From positions 1 to 6,378 of the forward strand of contig CAIWLA010000338.1 in assembly GCA_903913345.1 (NCBI GenBank): a DNA stretch of 6,378 nt. The letters run 5' to 3'. Shown here one piece after another: positions 6,241 to 6,378 of this stretch. The position numbers and the translations under genes were made by a program. Under the pieces are notes generated by a model. The model did not search any database and was not told the origin of the DNA. It was given only the letters and a program-made list of their open reading frames with translations. Position 1 is the first letter of the stretch. Each line of letters begins with the position of its first letter. This stretch comes from an uncultured Magnetococcales bacterium. GTDB lineage: Bacteria > Pseudomonadota > Magnetococcia > Magnetococcales > Magnetaquicoccaceae.

Positions 6241-6378
6241 TCCACACCTCGTCATCCGGGTTGTCCCACACTTTGCGCATGGAGCTTTCCTGGGCGGCTT
6301 TCAATGGATCGGGATCCACTTTATCGAGGCCATGGCGGTGGACGAGATAACCGATAAAGTCCAGCACTTCCTGGACCA
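6230..6378 (-). CDS. Antitoxin of the PemK/MazF module (5' part outside the window)
   Basis: The last 48 residues of a small protein, entering from the right edge and ending in TGA at 6232-6230. A helix-forming EVLDFIGYLV segment is followed by a linker and the C-terminal SSMRKVWDNPDDEVWNDL. This WDNP-acidic-WNDL ending is frequent in small antitoxins (DUF2281-like and related groups) that sit directly before PemK/MazF or PIN toxins, and it is likely the toxin-binding tail. It overlaps the toxin start by 11 nt. The DNA-binding N-terminus, which would define the antitoxin class and normally autoregulate the operon, is not in the window. Confidence 0.82.
   Translation of the reverse strand, partial: VQEVLDFIGYLVHRHGLDKVDPDPLKAAQESSMRKVWDNPDDEVWNDL

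Overview
The window comes from a bacterial chromosome. It is densely coded, with GC near 60-65 % in the housekeeping genes, and every gene I can support lies on the minus strand. Gene content and order (yicC, gmk, rpoZ, then a RelA/SpoT-family gene) are those of the conserved proteobacterial gmk-rpoZ-spoT neighbourhood. The omega subunit begins with the proteobacterial MAR motif, and the ferredoxin is of the Allochromatium (YfhL) type. I therefore infer a proteobacterium. An alpha-like or Magnetococcia-like lineage is my guess from protein flavour only, and it is not demonstrated.

Layout, in transcription order from the right edge to the left edge: (1) 6378-5899, the 3' end of an antitoxin gene overlapping a PemK/MazF-family toxin, in DNA of visibly lower GC; (2) 5846-4803, argC, the arginine-pathway N-acetyl-gamma-glutamyl-phosphate reductase; (3) 4802-4606, a non-coding spacer; (4) 4605-4348, a small 2[4Fe-4S] ferredoxin, followed by a spacer ending in a clear Rho-independent terminator (4223-4189); (5) 4150-3239 yicC, 3229-2591 gmk, 2468-2046 rpoZ and 1979-1 relA/spoT, the last running off the left edge before its ACT domain. 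Between gmk and rpoZ lies a compact palindromic repeat with two strong hairpins.

The left two thirds form a guanine-nucleotide and alarmone neighbourhood. Gmk makes GDP, which feeds the GDP/GTP pool used by the RSH enzyme for (p)ppGpp. RpoZ carries the N-terminal residues that form part of a (p)ppGpp site on RNA polymerase. YicC is an RNA-turnover protein. The most notable point is that the RSH protein sits at the usual spoT position and keeps a complete synthetase domain of the RxKD type, yet its HD hydrolase domain has lost every catalytic residue I can align. It looks like a synthetase-only enzyme at a locus that normally encodes a bifunctional one. I found no wholly new system; the other observations are the palindromic repeat, the long acidic tail on omega, the terminator close to yicC, and the toxin-antitoxin pair beside argC.
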